64,000 bases of DNA from VMDJ01 sp038144195 (GCA_038144195.1 JAYQNH010000002.1:496001-560000), one strand, 5' to 3'. Numbered from the stretch's first letter, positions 48,955 to 58,765 are shown. A program made the numbers and translations. The notes: a model not told the origin generated them from the letters alone.

Positions 48955-49217
48955 CGCATTCGTCCAATCAGGAGTTCATTGATAACAATAAGCCCGGTGA
49001 AATCAACAACAACCCAAGTCACTCAACGTATTGCCGAAGACACAAATACATGCTCACCAACCATGATGGCGCTTATGAAGTTATCTTTGAGATCGGGTAT
49101 TAATGCGTTGCGAAAAAGCAAAGCAAGTCAGAAATTATTGAAATTTCTTCAAAATCGTCTAGGCTTATAAAAACCTTTCAAAATCATAAGTAAATGACTC
49201 GTTTCAGGGAGAAAACG

Positions 49218-49413
49218 ATGAAGAAAGTGACTTTTGCCACAGTTGAGGCCTTGGAAAGAATGTTCTGAGTAAATGGACAAGCTTGGTATTAGCTATGAAT
49301 CAGGTAACGAAAAAGATCTCACTGTTACCATTCATGCTGGTGAAGAGCGGTTTAACGACCTAATCGATAACTGTGAGAATGCATTAAATCCGTATGAGGA
49401 CTACCCAAAGTGA
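49218..49413 (+). CDS. Possible small protein of about 65 residues (frame broken)
   Basis: An ATG at 49218 with a strong AGGGAG site opens a frame KKVTFATVEALERMF that stops at 49268. A second frame from ATG 49273 reads DKLGISYESGNEKDLTVTIH and AGEERFNDLIDNCENALNPY before TGA at 49411-49413. Together they look like one small soluble acidic protein, but joining them needs more than one base change. A hairpin terminator follows directly. Upstream, 48975-49190 also holds coding-like readings that cannot be resolved. No family is recognised. Confidence 0.4.
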
Positions 49414-49433
49414 GCCTCATAAAATCTACCCAT

Positions 49434-49464
49434 AAAAAACCCCACCGAAGCGGGGTTCTTTTAT
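49434..49464. terminator. Bidirectional hairpin terminator
   Basis: Stem AACCCC/GGGGTT around ACCGAAGC. It is flanked by A6 on the left and TTCTTTT on the right, so it can stop the plus-strand small gene and the minus-strand gene at 49486. Confidence 0.88.
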
Positions 49465-49485
49465 GAGTCATTCAGTAAAACTGAA

Positions 49486-49764
49486 TTACTTAGCTACTGG
49501 AGCAACTGGAGCTGCGTAGTAAGGAGACTCGTAACCGTAAGCAGTACCGTTAGTGTCGGTAGAACCGTTACCTTTGAAGTCGCCTGCAGTGCGGCCTTTA
49601 CCAGAGAAGTTCATTGAGAAAGTAGCTTCACCTTCACCTGAACCGTTGCCCAAGAAGTCGCCGTTTGCGTTGTTAGCACCGTTCATTGAACCGTTGCTGT
49701 TGTCGAAGAACGCTGAAGCTTGAGCTGAAGCGATGATTGCTGCGATTGCGATGATCTTTTTCAT
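49486..49764 (-). CDS. Small secreted Gly/Asn-rich protein
   Basis: A 92-residue exported protein. A signal peptide (KKIIAIAAIIASAQASAFF) is followed by a low-complexity Gly/Asn/Ser body: NSNGSMNGANNANGDFLGNG, ATFSMNFSGKGRTAGDFKGN, then an aromatic tail YGYESPYYAAPVAPVAK. The pattern (FSMNFSGKGR between Gly-rich repeats) resembles proteins annotated as sulfur-globule-protein CV1-like, but that name is from similarity in style only and no sulfur-oxidation genes are in the window. A GGAT-type leader precedes the ATG, and a bidirectional terminator follows. The function is unknown. Confidence 0.65.
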   Translation of the reverse strand: MKKIIAIAAIIASAQASAFFDNSNGSMNGANNANGDFLGNGSGEGEATFSMNFSGKGRTAGDFKGNGSTDTNGTAYGYESPYYAAPVAPVAK

Positions 49765-49912
49765 TGTAAAAATCCTTAAAAATTTGTTTAAAAGTTTTGT
49801 GCTAACCAGATAGTTGGCTAGCTGATGAAGATAAGTATATTAGTATTTGCTTAAATGTCAATACTTATTTCGAAAAATATTTACCCGTCGCGCAAATGGC
49901 CCGAAAACAGAC

Positions 49913-49943
49913 ATAAAAAAACCGGCGATTGCCGGTCTTTTAA
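49913..49943 (-). terminator. Rho-independent terminator after the cbb3 assembly genes
   Basis: Stem ACCGGC/GCCGGT with loop GATT. On the minus strand it is followed by T7. It ends the ccoG-H-I-S transcript after the 30-residue peptide gene. Confidence 0.9.
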
Positions 49944-49959
49944 TCTTTTGATTCGCAAA

Positions 49960-50052
49960 TTAGCCAGCGACGATCACTGACAAGAAGCTGAACCAAGAGA
50001 ACGCAATCAGCGCTACAACGAATGTCATCGCAAAACCTTGGAAACTAAACAT
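49960..50052 (-). CDS. 30-residue single-span membrane peptide downstream of ccoS
   Basis: The ATG at 50052, with GGAG 7 bases upstream, encodes 30 residues: MFSFQGFAMTFVVALIAFSW then FSFLSVIVAG. Nearly all are hydrophobic, so it is one transmembrane helix. It lies 50 bases after ccoS and just before a strong terminator, so it ends the cbb3 assembly transcript. Small single-helix subunits such as CcoM of Pseudomonas stutzeri cbb3 oxidase are known, but this sequence is not clearly CcoM. A role with the oxidase is inferred from position. Confidence 0.6.
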   Translation of the reverse strand: MFSFQGFAMTFVVALIAFSWFSFLSVIVAG

Positions 50053-50102
50053 GTCTTTCTCCTAAAACGATGCGGTACTTTTGCATCTCGGTTAATTGAG
50101 CT

Positions 50103-50318
50103 TTACTGCGTGCGTTGATCCTTGGGGTCATCGCCATCCTCGATCTCCTCAAGATTTTTCTTCCGAGGAATCATAGGGTCATCGTCATCCATCAGGATCC
50201 GATGCGCTGGGCCCTCTAAGTCGTCGTACTGACCACTTTTGACAGTCCAGAGAAATATTACGGCCGCAATTAACATCATGCCAAGTGCGATAGGAATGAG
50301 GAGATACAGGATATCCAT
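50103..50318 (-). CDS. ccoS: cbb3-type cytochrome oxidase assembly protein CcoS
   Basis: CcoS is a small inner-membrane protein needed for cofactor insertion into cbb3 oxidase. The 71 residues start with a single membrane helix (DILYLLIPIALGMMLIAAVI), then FLWTVKSGQYDDLEGPAHRI, the family signature. An acidic C-terminal tail (ILMDDDDPMIPRKK) follows. It is preceded on the minus strand by ccoI, 61 bases away. Confidence 0.93.
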   Translation of the reverse strand: MDILYLLIPIALGMMLIAAVIFLWTVKSGQYDDLEGPAHRILMDDDDPMIPRKKNLEEIEDGDDPKDQRTQ

Positions 50319-50379
50319 CAGCCGTCCGAGTATTTCAGTGTTTGTTAATATACTCCAATCACGAAGAGATGCAAATGAC

Positions 50380-52792
50380 TTATCTCAAGCGAAGTGCATT
50401 AACTACAACCACCAAGGAACTCAACGACATGCCAATCGCAGCGCCCCAAGGTGGCACCAGCCCCATCGCCGCTAGCGGTACGGCCGCCACGTTATATCCG
50501 AGCGCCCAAAACAGGTTCTGACGGATGATTGATCGAGTTTCTCTCGATTTTTCAACAGCCTGCGGAAGCATATGCAATTTTTCAGACAGCGCGACCATAT
50601 CCGCTGTGGCATGCGCAAGCTGCGCTCCCTGTCCCATTGCGATAGAAACATCCGCTGCGGCGAGCACGGGCGCGTCATTCACTCCGTCGCCGACCATCAC
50701 CACACGATGCCCTTCAGCCTGGAGCGCTTGAACGGCTACCAGCTTATCCGCCGGACGCAGACCACCGCTTGCCTGAGTGACATTGAGCTGTGCCGCCATC
50801 TCATCTACCGCTGCCTGCTGATCGCCACTGAGAATCCGAATCTGACAGCCCAGCTCAGCCAACTGCGCCACTGCTTCAACCGCATCGCTGCGCAGCTGAT
50901 CACTGAGAACAAATTGAGCGAGCAAGCCATCGGTACTCCCCAGATAGACCACGGTACCTCTCAGATCTGACTCATCCGGAATAGTCGCACCGCTAAGCTG
51001 CGCCACGAAAGTCGAACGACCTAAGCGATAGATCAACCCGTTGATTTGACCTTCGATACCCTCACCAGGAATCGCATTAAGCTGTTGTGCCGAATATTTC
51101 TCCGAACTCTGCAACGCGAGAACTTTCGATACTGGGTGCTCAGAAGCCGCCGCCAAGGTAGCCTGCAAGTTGAGTGAGCTCATCCTCTGATTTATCCGCC
51201 AGTCGTTTAGTGTCACTGAGCACCAAAGCCCCTTTGGTGAGCGTGCCGGTTTTATCAAACACAAACACATCGGCTGCGGCGAGCGTTTCAAGCACATGTC
51301 CGCGCGTGCTGAGCAAACCAAACTTGGTGAGTGAGCCAATCGCAGCGGTTACCGCTGTTGGTGTCGCAAGCGACAAGGCACAAGGACAAGTCACCACCAG
51401 CACAGCGAGTGTGATCTCAAAAGCTCGTGACGGTTCATGCATCAACCAAAAGCCCGCGACCAAGGTCGCAATCATCAACAAGCCGGCAACAAAATAAGCC
51501 GCGATATGATCTGCAAACTGTGCCATCTGAGGCTTCTCGCTCTGCGCACGATCGAGTAATCGTACAATGCCCGAGACCAAGGTCGACTCGCCTACGAGCT
51601 GAACTTCCATCTCAAGCGGACTTTCAACATTCAAGCTGCCGCCAACCAAGGGATCACCTGCTTCGCGGCGACACGGCAAACTCTCACCGGTGAGCAAAGA
51701 CTCATCAACAGAACTCACACCATTCACTACAACGCCATCCGCTGGTACCGCTTCACCCGGACGAATCAACACACGATCGCCAGGAAGCAGATCAGCGACT
51801 GGAATAACCTGATAACTACCATCTGCTTGGATACGCGTTGCGGTGGCAGGTAGCAGTTTTACCAGCGCCTCAGCCGACTGACCGGCTTTATGTCGCGCAC
51901 CCATTTCAAGGTAACGACTGGACAGCAACAAGAATGTCAACATACACACCGAATCGAAGTAGATCTCACCCACACCTTGGTAGGTGTGCCACACGCTCGC
52001 GCCAAATGGGCCACCAATCGCAATCGATACCGGCACTTCCATGCTCAGTTGCTTACGCGACAAATCTCGCCACGCTTTAGTAAAGAAACCACCTGCGGCA
52101 TAAATAACCACAGGCAATGTAATAACCAAGCTAACCCAACGCATAAAATCACGCAGTTCAGCGCTCATGTCATCCGCATCGGCGGCATACATCGAGATGG
52201 CCAACATCATGACCTGCATCGCACCTAAGCCAGCGGTAAATAGCTTACGCAGTGCAGTCGACTTTTCTTTCTTTTGGAGTTGTTCTTGGCGACCTGGATC
52301 AAAAGGATGCGCTACATAGCCAATCTCGCTGATCGCCTTGAGTACATCCGACAGTTTGAGCTGATCACTATCCCAACGAAGATGTGCACGATGCGTGGTG
52401 TAGTTAACACGAAACTCCAACACGCCAAGCAAGGCGCGCACATGCTTTTCATTCAACCAAACACAGGCCGCACAGGTAATGCCTTCGAGAATCAAAGAGG
52501 CGGTTTTATGCGAACTGTCATCACTGCTAACAAAACCGGCTTGAACACTTGGTTGGTCATAAAGCTCAAATCGAGCAAGTGCTTCGGGAATCAAATCTTC
52601 AGGACGAGCACTTGGTGTTTCGCGATGATGATAAAAAGAGGTTAGACCACCATCGACAATCGCTTGAGCGACTGCCTGACAACCATGGCAGCACAGATTA
52701 TGCGAGCTGCCATCTATTGTTACCGGATAGCTAGCCGTTGGCGGTACGGGTAAGCCGCAATGAAAACAGTCTTGCTGGGTCTCGTCAGTCAC
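50380..52792 (-). CDS. ccoI: Copper-transporting P1B-ATPase CcoI/FixI (frame broken)
   Basis: CcoI delivers copper for cbb3 oxidase assembly. The N-terminus (from 52792) has CFHCGLPVPPTASYPV and LCCHGCQAVAQAIVDGG, then the metal-binding GITCAACVWLNEKHVRALLG. The membrane CPC site is VVTCPCALSLATPTAV, and the phosphorylation motif is FDKTGTLTKGALVL. After TKRLADKSEDELTQLA one extra G near 51165 shifts the frame; removed, it continues ATLAAASEHPVSKVLALQSS and MVGDGVNDAPVLAAADVSIA to 50380. The repaired length is about 803 residues. Confidence 0.93.
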
Positions 52793-52804
52793 GAGCTTAG
52801 CTTA

Positions 52805-53599
52805 CTACTTTGCCGAAGCGATGGAAGTGCTAGCACGAACCTCGTGCAGGTCATCACCCTTCTTCGCATGCAGAACAAGATTCCATAAGCCATGCTCTAC
52901 CAAAGTCACGGCAACACCGTAGTCACCTTGCCCTAATTCCTGCATCTCAAAGCTCACATCATCTTGACTATTCGATGTGCGCAAGAACTGTCCTTTAATA
53001 GTTTGCACCTAAAACGGGCTTGCCTCTTTATCTTGAATTTTTACACGGAACTTCGCTGGCTGATTTGCTAAAGGTTTGCCGACCCAGCCATAACGTACTT
53101 TCCACCCACGCGCATACTGCTCTTCAACTTGTTTTAGGTACTGGTTATATAGCGCTTCTTTTTCTTGGTAGTCGTGTGACACAACACCAGGAAATTTTGA
53201 ATCCGCCACTTGAGCACTTTGTGGTTTAGGTAATAACTTGGCAAACAAACCTGTGATACCGCGATCGGCTACTGCTACAAAGATGATGTTGATCACTACC
53301 ACGCCAACAAAGAAGGTAACGATCAACGCAGGTGCCCAATGCCAACCTTTACCTGCTTGAGAACCAATCAAACCCAAGCCATAAGCTAAAGTTAAAAAGA
53401 TCGCCAAGTTAATTGCGAACACATCCGCACCCGGCCAAGTAATGATGGCGTATGGCACATAGACAAGTATCGCAACCAGCGCAATCGCCATCGGTGCGGC
53501 TTTCGCTTGCAGCTTGAATAAGCGCGTTAAGACAACGTACAGAACAAGCTCTGCGAGAACACCGGTACCGATGCCGGTTAATAGTTCAGATGCACCCAT
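52805..53599 (-). CDS. ccoH: FixH/CcoH-family protein with in-frame stop
   Basis: A cbb3 assembly protein of the FixH type. The N-terminal part (53599-53009) has several membrane helices, an unusual extension (LVLYVVLTRLFKLQAKAAPM, and others) before the FixH-like KEALYNQYLKQVEEQYARGW and KVRYGWVGKPLANQPAKFRV. A TAG at 53009-53011 then interrupts the same frame, which continues VQTIKGQFLRTSNSQDDVSF and GDYGVAVTLVEHGLWNLVLH. The second piece is the C-terminal FixH domain, so the stop is probably a sequencing error or a recent mutation. The total would be 264 residues, longer than usual FixH. Confidence 0.82.
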
Positions 53600-53601
53600 G
53601 A

Positions 53602-55014
53602 TTATCGACCAGGAATGTAGAACACACTTTCGTGCTCAACAGGCTGTAAAGAAATGTTCTTTGGCGTTGCGACAAAATCGATATGGCGGCTTTTACCATC
53701 AAACTTTTGCGGCGCGAGATTAATACGAGCCATCAGGCGTAAACGTTGCTCTGGTCGCAGCTCAATTGTTTGGAACTTACCCATGTCGAGCTCAGCACCC
53801 GGCAGATCTTCAACCGAGAAAGTCAGCGTCAGGCTTTTACCGGTTTTGTTATTCACTTTTATCTCGTAACTATTCTGAATGCGGCCGTCTGATAGTTTTA
53901 CAAACAAAGGCTGACGTACCTGGCTCACGCCGACATCAAACGGCGCTTGCTGCGTCACACTCCACACCAACAGACCCATAGCGGCTATCAAGATAGTGAA
54001 GTAACCAATCACCTTAGGGCGTAAGAAATGTGCTTTATCACCACCTTCTTCAACACGTTGTGATGAGTAACCCACCAGTCCACGCTGCCAACCCATCTTA
54101 TCCATAATGGTGTCACACGCATCAACACATAAAGCGCACGAAATACACTGAATCTGAAGTCCATTACGAATATCGATACCGGTTGGACATACCTGAACAC
54201 AATAACCACAATCGATACAGTCACCCTGACCTAAAGCTGAACGCTCCTCAGGGGTTTTGTTTTCTTTACCTAGCTTGGCGCGACCGTTATCACCCTCACC
54301 ACGCTTTTGATCGTAAGACACAATTAAGGTATCACGATCGAACATCACCGACTGGAAGCGCGCATAAGGACACATGTAGGTACACACCTGCTCACGCGCC
54401 CAACCTGCCATCACATAGGTCGTCGACATTAAGAACAGTGTGGTTGCATATGCTGGGAAAGGCGCTTTACCTGTCGCCAGATCCATGACTAACTCAGGCG
54501 CATTTCCCCAATAGATAGTGAAAGTTAAACCGGTCAGTAACGCGACAAACAACCAAAGCAGATGCGTCAAACCTAATTTGAAAATCTTTTCTGCATTCCA
54601 AGACTGCTTTTCTAAACGAATACGCGCTGGACGCTCACCTTGCACAAGACGCTCTATAAAGATAAAGACATCTGTCCAAAGTGTTTGGAAACAGAAGTAG
54701 CCACAAAATACACGGCCAGCCAGGCCTGTGACAAAGAACATCAGGTAAGCGCCGATCATTAAGAGACCTGCGAGCCAGAAGATGTCTTGCGGGTAGACCA
54801 CTAAATCAAATAGGTAAAACTTGCGTCCGACGATATCAAACAGAATCGCTTGATCAGGACCCGCCTCTCGTTCCCATCGCATCCAGGGCAACAAAAAATA
54901 CATGCCGTAAGCGACCGCAAGAATTACCCACTTAAGATTACGAAAGCGACCAGTAACCGATCGAGGAAAGATCGATTGGCGCTTTTGATATAGATCGGGC
55001 AATTCACCTGACAT
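53602..55014 (-). CDS. ccoG: Cytochrome oxidase accessory protein CcoG
   Basis: CcoG (FixG/RdxA) is an iron-sulfur membrane protein that reduces copper for cbb3 assembly. The 470 residues have about five membrane helices. RVFCGYFCFQTLWTDVFIFI (about 109-128) and CTYMCPYARFQSVMFDRDTL lie early, and the 4Fe-4S motifs CIDCGYCVQVCPTG and CISCALCVDAC (about 265-300) follow. A C-terminal periplasmic Ig-like domain ends the protein. It is 3 bases before ccoH and lies downstream of ccoP behind a terminator, so it may have its own promoter. Confidence 0.96.
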   Translation of the reverse strand: MSGELPDLYQKRQSIFPRSVTGRFRNLKWVILAVAYGMYFLLPWMRWEREAGPDQAILFDIVGRKFYLFDLVVYPQDIFWLAGLLMIGAYLMFFVTGLAGRVFCGYFCFQTLWTDVFIFIERLVQGERPARIRLEKQSWNAEKIFKLGLTHLLWLFVALLTGLTFTIYWGNAPELVMDLATGKAPFPAYATTLFLMSTTYVMAGWAREQVCTYMCPYARFQSVMFDRDTLIVSYDQKRGEGDNGRAKLGKENKTPEERSALGQGDCIDCGYCVQVCPTGIDIRNGLQIQCISCALCVDACDTIMDKMGWQRGLVGYSSQRVEEGGDKAHFLRPKVIGYFTILIAAMGLLVWSVTQQAPFDVGVSQVRQPLFVKLSDGRIQNSYEIKVNNKTGKSLTLTFSVEDLPGAELDMGKFQTIELRPEQRLRLMARINLAPQKFDGKSRHIDFVATPKNISLQPVEHESVFYIPGR

Positions 55015-55046
55015 GAGGATTTCTCTATTAACCTAATATAAAAATA

Positions 55047-55070
55047 ACAAAGGGGCGCGAACGCCCCCTG
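55047..55070 (-). terminator. Terminator after ccoNOQP
   Basis: On the minus strand a stem GGGGCG/CGCCCC with a TTCG loop is followed by TTTGTTATTTTT. It lies about 42 bases beyond the ccoP stop. Confidence 0.8.
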
Positions 55071-55111
55071 TTAAATTGTTTTAGCACCCAAGGGCACTCA
55101 GCGGGATCTGA

Positions 55112-56035
55112 TTACTGACCGCCGCCTAAGCCGTGAACGTAAACGGTCAACAACTTAATTTCAGTTTCGCTCAAGCGCTCAGACCATGCTGGCATTTTGC
55201 GTTGAATACCATCTTTGATCACTTTGCTGATAACTGCGATTTTGTCTTTATTGGTTTCAGCGCCAGGTACATTAGCTACCGTCCAAACTGCATCAGTTAG
55301 GTTAGCCGCACCTTGTGAGTACATGCCGGTGCCCGCTGATGTATGGCAGTAGTAACAACCACCTTCATCACCTTGGAAGATCGCTTTACCTGCTGACGCT
55401 TTCGCAGCATCCGCATCAAGGCCTGACAAAGTCATCACGTAGTTAGCGACTTGATCAATTTTTTCGTTTGATAACACTTCACCAAACGTAGGCATGTAAC
55501 CATTACGACCAGCAACGATTGCGTGTTGGATTTGGCTCAACTTGCCACCCCATAACCATGCATCATCACGTAAGTTTGGATACAAGCCGACTATTGCAGG
55601 CTGGCCACCGACACCATGACATGCTGCACAGTTATCTGCGAACAATACTTTTGCAAGCGACTGAGTAAATGCTGTCATATCTGGATCGTTAACAATCTCA
55701 TCATATGATGCAGCAGAAATTTTCTTTAAGTATTCCGCCTGCTTCATCGCCTCTGTTCCAGATTGCATGTCTTTAATGAATTCTGCACGTGTATTCCAAC
55801 CCATGGTGACTTCTTCACCTTTTGAGTTTTGGAAGGTCGTGGTTGCAATACCTTTGGTATAGGTATCACCAATTGGCCATGCCGGATAGAGGATCCAATA
55901 AACAACCGTGAACACACAGCTTGCGTAGAAAGCCCACAACCACCAAGTTGGCAACGGATTGTTGAATTCCTGCAGGTCACCGTCCCACGCGTGACCGGTT
56001 GTTTGTACCGCTTTATTTTGCGACTGATCAGCCAT
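55112..56035 (-). CDS. ccoP: cbb3-type cytochrome c oxidase subunit III (dihaem CcoP)
   Basis: CcoP is the membrane-anchored dihaem cytochrome c of the cbb3 oxidase. The 307 residues have an N-terminal domain with DGDLQEFNNPLPTWWLWAFY and a membrane helix. Two haem motifs follow: CAACHGVGGQPAIVGLYPNL (about 132) and CYYCHTSAGTGMYSQGAANL (about 226). Axial Met residues are in GYMPTFGEVL and RKMPAWSERL. Its start overlaps the ccoQ stop by eight bases. Confidence 0.97.
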   Translation of the reverse strand: MADQSQNKAVQTTGHAWDGDLQEFNNPLPTWWLWAFYASCVFTVVYWILYPAWPIGDTYTKGIATTTFQNSKGEEVTMGWNTRAEFIKDMQSGTEAMKQAEYLKKISAASYDEIVNDPDMTAFTQSLAKVLFADNCAACHGVGGQPAIVGLYPNLRDDAWLWGGKLSQIQHAIVAGRNGYMPTFGEVLSNEKIDQVANYVMTLSGLDADAAKASAGKAIFQGDEGGCYYCHTSAGTGMYSQGAANLTDAVWTVANVPGAETNKDKIAVISKVIKDGIQRKMPAWSERLSETEIKLLTVYVHGLGGGQ

Positions 56036-56224
56036 TGTCTTGATCCTTTTTATTTAACTTATCTCTCTGCTCATCTTCGAGAAATGGAATGTCTTTATAA
56101 GACTCTAAACGTTCACTCCGTTTTTGCCGGTGAACACATAGAACAAGATTCCTACGAAAGTCACAAAGAAAATCACTAGCGCCAAAGGCTTCGTGTTTTC
56201 CATTGATGACAACCACTCAAACAT
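56028..56224 (-). CDS. ccoQ: cbb3-type oxidase subunit CcoQ (frame broken)
   Basis: CcoQ is the small single-span subunit. From ATG 56224 the frame reads FEWLSSMENTKPLALVIFFV and TFVGILFYVFTGK, then a single missing A (AAAAAC for AAAAAAC near 56117) moves it into RSERLESYKDIPFLEDEQRD ending at the TGA 56028-56030. Joined, it is about 65 residues, as expected. The gene lies between ccoO and ccoP, as in other ccoNOQP operons. Confidence 0.9.
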
Positions 56225-56256
56225 GTATCAGACCTAATACGCGTTTTAACTCTAAA

Positions 56257-56997
56257 TTAACGGAACTCAGCAAAGTAGCCTTCATCGTATTTCGAGAAGT
56301 CCACCATCGTGCCTAGTACCTGAAGGTAAGCCACCATTGCATCCATTTCAGTCAATCTAGTGTTATCACCATCCCAGTTTTGCGATTGAGCTTGAGCTAA
56401 AAGGTTTTTCTCTGCTTTGTTGATATCCAACATTTCAGCAACTTCATCACCAAACTTTTCTACGTTTGCTGCGTACTCTTCATCATTTGTTGAGTAAGGC
56501 ACACCGACTGTTCTTAATGCACGCATACGCGCATCAATATCAGAGTAGTCCAAATCATTTTTCAACAACCATGGGTAGCTTGGCATGATTGACTCAGGCA
56601 CAACATCACGAGGATTGTTCAAATGCTGGGTTTGCCATGCATTAGAGTATTTACCGCCAACACGCGCCAAATCTGGACCAGTACGCTTAGACCCCCACTG
56701 GAATGGGTGATCGTACTGAGACTCTGCTGCTAATGAATAATGACCGTAACGCATATCTTCGTCGCGGAATGGGCGGATCATTTGCGAGTGACAGGTGTAA
56801 CAACCTTCACGCACATAAATGTCACGACCACGCTGCTCAAGCGGAGTATATGGGCGTACGCCATCAACTTTTTCGATGGTGTCTTTGATGTAGTACAAAG
56901 GTGCAATCTCAACCAGACCACCAATGCTGATCGCCAAAAGCGTCAGCACAAGCATCAAGCCAGAGTTAATTTCGATACTTTCGTGACTAAATTTCAT
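56257..56997 (-). CDS. ccoO: cbb3-type cytochrome c oxidase subunit II (CcoO)
   Basis: CcoO is the monohaem membrane-anchored cytochrome c. The 246 residues begin with a single transmembrane helix (LMLVLTLLAISIGGLVEIAP). The haem motif is CYTCHSQMIRPFRDEDMRYG (about residue 67). HPFQWGSKRTGPDLARVGGK and the axial-Met region PESIMPSYPWL follow. It follows ccoN by 15 bases. Confidence 0.97.
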   Translation of the reverse strand: MKFSHESIEINSGLMLVLTLLAISIGGLVEIAPLYYIKDTIEKVDGVRPYTPLEQRGRDIYVREGCYTCHSQMIRPFRDEDMRYGHYSLAAESQYDHPFQWGSKRTGPDLARVGGKYSNAWQTQHLNNPRDVVPESIMPSYPWLLKNDLDYSDIDARMRALRTVGVPYSTNDEEYAANVEKFGDEVAEMLDINKAEKNLLAQAQSQNWDGDNTRLTEMDAMVAYLQVLGTMVDFSKYDEGYFAEFR

Positions 56998-57012
56998 CGT
57001 TAGTTACCTCAA

Positions 57013-58467
57013 TTAGGCCTTAGCCATCTTCGCAGCGATCTTCGCTTCGATAGCAGCCTGCTCTTGCTTAGCAGTACGAATAGTCATGTACACGTTGAAC
57101 ACCATGGTCAAAATACCTGTCACAAAGAACATTCCGCCCAACATACGAACCACAAGCGGCCAATGCATAAAGGTTACAGTTTCAACGAAGGTATATGCCA
57201 AGTTGCCGTAATCATCGAAGGCACGCAGCATCAAACCTTGACCGATACCTGATACCCACATCGCAGCGATGTAAAGCACGATACCGATAGTCGCCAACCA
57301 GAAATGAACGTAAATCAGGCTCTGGCTCCAAATACGCGTTTCCCAAAGACGAGGGATCAAGTGATAGAAAGAACCGAAGGTAATCATCGCAACCCAGCCC
57401 AATGCGCCTGAGTGTACGTGGCCGATAGTCCAGTCAGTGTAGTGCGACAAAGCGTTAACCGACTTCAATGACATCATTGGACCTTCAAAGGTCGACATAC
57501 CGTAGAAAGATAATGCTGTGATCATGAACAACATAATTGGGTCAGTTCGTAACTTATCCCAAGCACCCGACAGGGTCATGATGCCGTTGATCATGCCGCC
57601 CCAAGATGGAAGCAACAATAAGATAGAGAATGCCGCTGCCAATGATGAGGTCCAGTCTGGCAATGCAGTCCAGTGAAGGTGGTGACCGCCTACCCACATG
57701 TACATAAAGCCAAGCGCCCAGAAGTGGATGATCGACAATCGGTAAGAATAAATAGGACGACCCGCTTGCTTAGGAACGAAGTAATACATCATGCCCAAGA
57801 AGGCAGCAGTCAAGAAGAAACCTACTGCATTGTGGCCATACCACCATTGCACCATCGCATCTTGAACGCCTGAGTAAACACCATAAGCAGAGGTATTAAA
57901 CAGGCCAACAGGAACTGCAATGTTACGACCAATGTGCAGAATCGCAGTTGCCAAAATAAAGGCCAGGAAGAACCAGTTAGCAACGTAAATGTGCGGTTGT
58001 GAGCGGCGACGCAAAGTGCCCACGAATACAATGAAGTAAGCAACCCAAACAACGGCAATCGCGATATCAAGATACCAAGGGAACTCCGCATACTCTTTAC
58101 CATCGGTAATACCGTTCATGTAAGCCCAAGACACCCAACAAGATGCCGCCTTGCCAACCCCAGAAAGTGAACTCAGCTAAGCCCTTAGAGATAAGTGGTG
58201 TTTGGCAGGTACGCTGCACGATGTAGTAAGAGGTTGCGAACAATGCACTACCACCAAAACCGAAGATAACTAGCGTGGTATGCACTGGGCGAAGACGACC
58301 AAAGTAATCTGCGCGATATCAAAGTTTAAGAATGGGAACGCCAATTCAGCCGCAATGTAGGTACCGGCAGACATGCCAAGTACACCCCACACCAGAGACA
58401 TGATCGCGAACTTCTTAATAATGTCGTAGTTGTACTGCGTATCCGCAGCGACTGCACCATGAGCCAT
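57013..58467 (-). CDS. ccoN: cbb3-type cytochrome c oxidase subunit I (CcoN; two frame breaks)
   Basis: CcoN is the catalytic subunit, reducing oxygen at a haem b3-CuB centre. The N-terminal frame (58467-58270) ends in LNFDIAQITL; restoring one T (near 58308) gives FGRLRPVHTTLVIFGFGGSA, with the first haem ligand His. A further extra base near 58127 joins WGWQGGILL to SWAYMNGITDGKEYAEFPWY. Later ligands lie in WVGGHHLHWTALPDW and ALSHYTDWTIGHVHSGALGW, then WVAMITFGSFYHLIPRLW. The repaired length is about 484 residues, as usual. A possible Anr/FNR site lies about 130 bases upstream. Confidence 0.95.
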
Positions 58468-58594
58468 AGGATTAACCCCAACCTAGTCGATTTCTTTATG
58501 AACTTTCCCTAAAAATCACCGTCGATATGACTTTTAGTGGAAAGCTCTTCCACTTTAAGCACCGGTATTCTGCCCTGCACTTAAGATAAAGTTT

Positions 58595-58608
58595 TTGACC
58601 TAAGCCAA
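58595..58608 (-). promoter_or_regulatory. Possible Anr/FNR box upstream of ccoN
   Basis: TTGAC-CTAA-GCCAA partly matches the FNR consensus TTGAT-N4-ATCAA (left arm 4 of 5, right arm 3 of 5). Its position, about 130 bases upstream of the ccoN start, suits an oxygen-controlled promoter. The match is weak, so this is tentative. Nothing else is seen in the 58468-58765 gap. Confidence 0.4.
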
Positions 58609-58765
58609 AACATTGAACATTTTGCTATGCCTACCCCATTAATAACAAGGGTTCGAAATGGTAGGGAATATAGGTTTATTAGTCAATGGTGATATAGCGC
58701 GACAAAAGTCATTCAAGATCGCGTCAGAAACCGCTAAGTTACTGTTTATTAATCAATTAATAGAC

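Noticed and set aside
33326..53599. Stop-codon reassignment (TAA/TAG read as Gln)
   Set aside because: Only two in-frame stops were found, in radC and the FixH-like gene, while TAA and TAG terminate many ordinary genes here.
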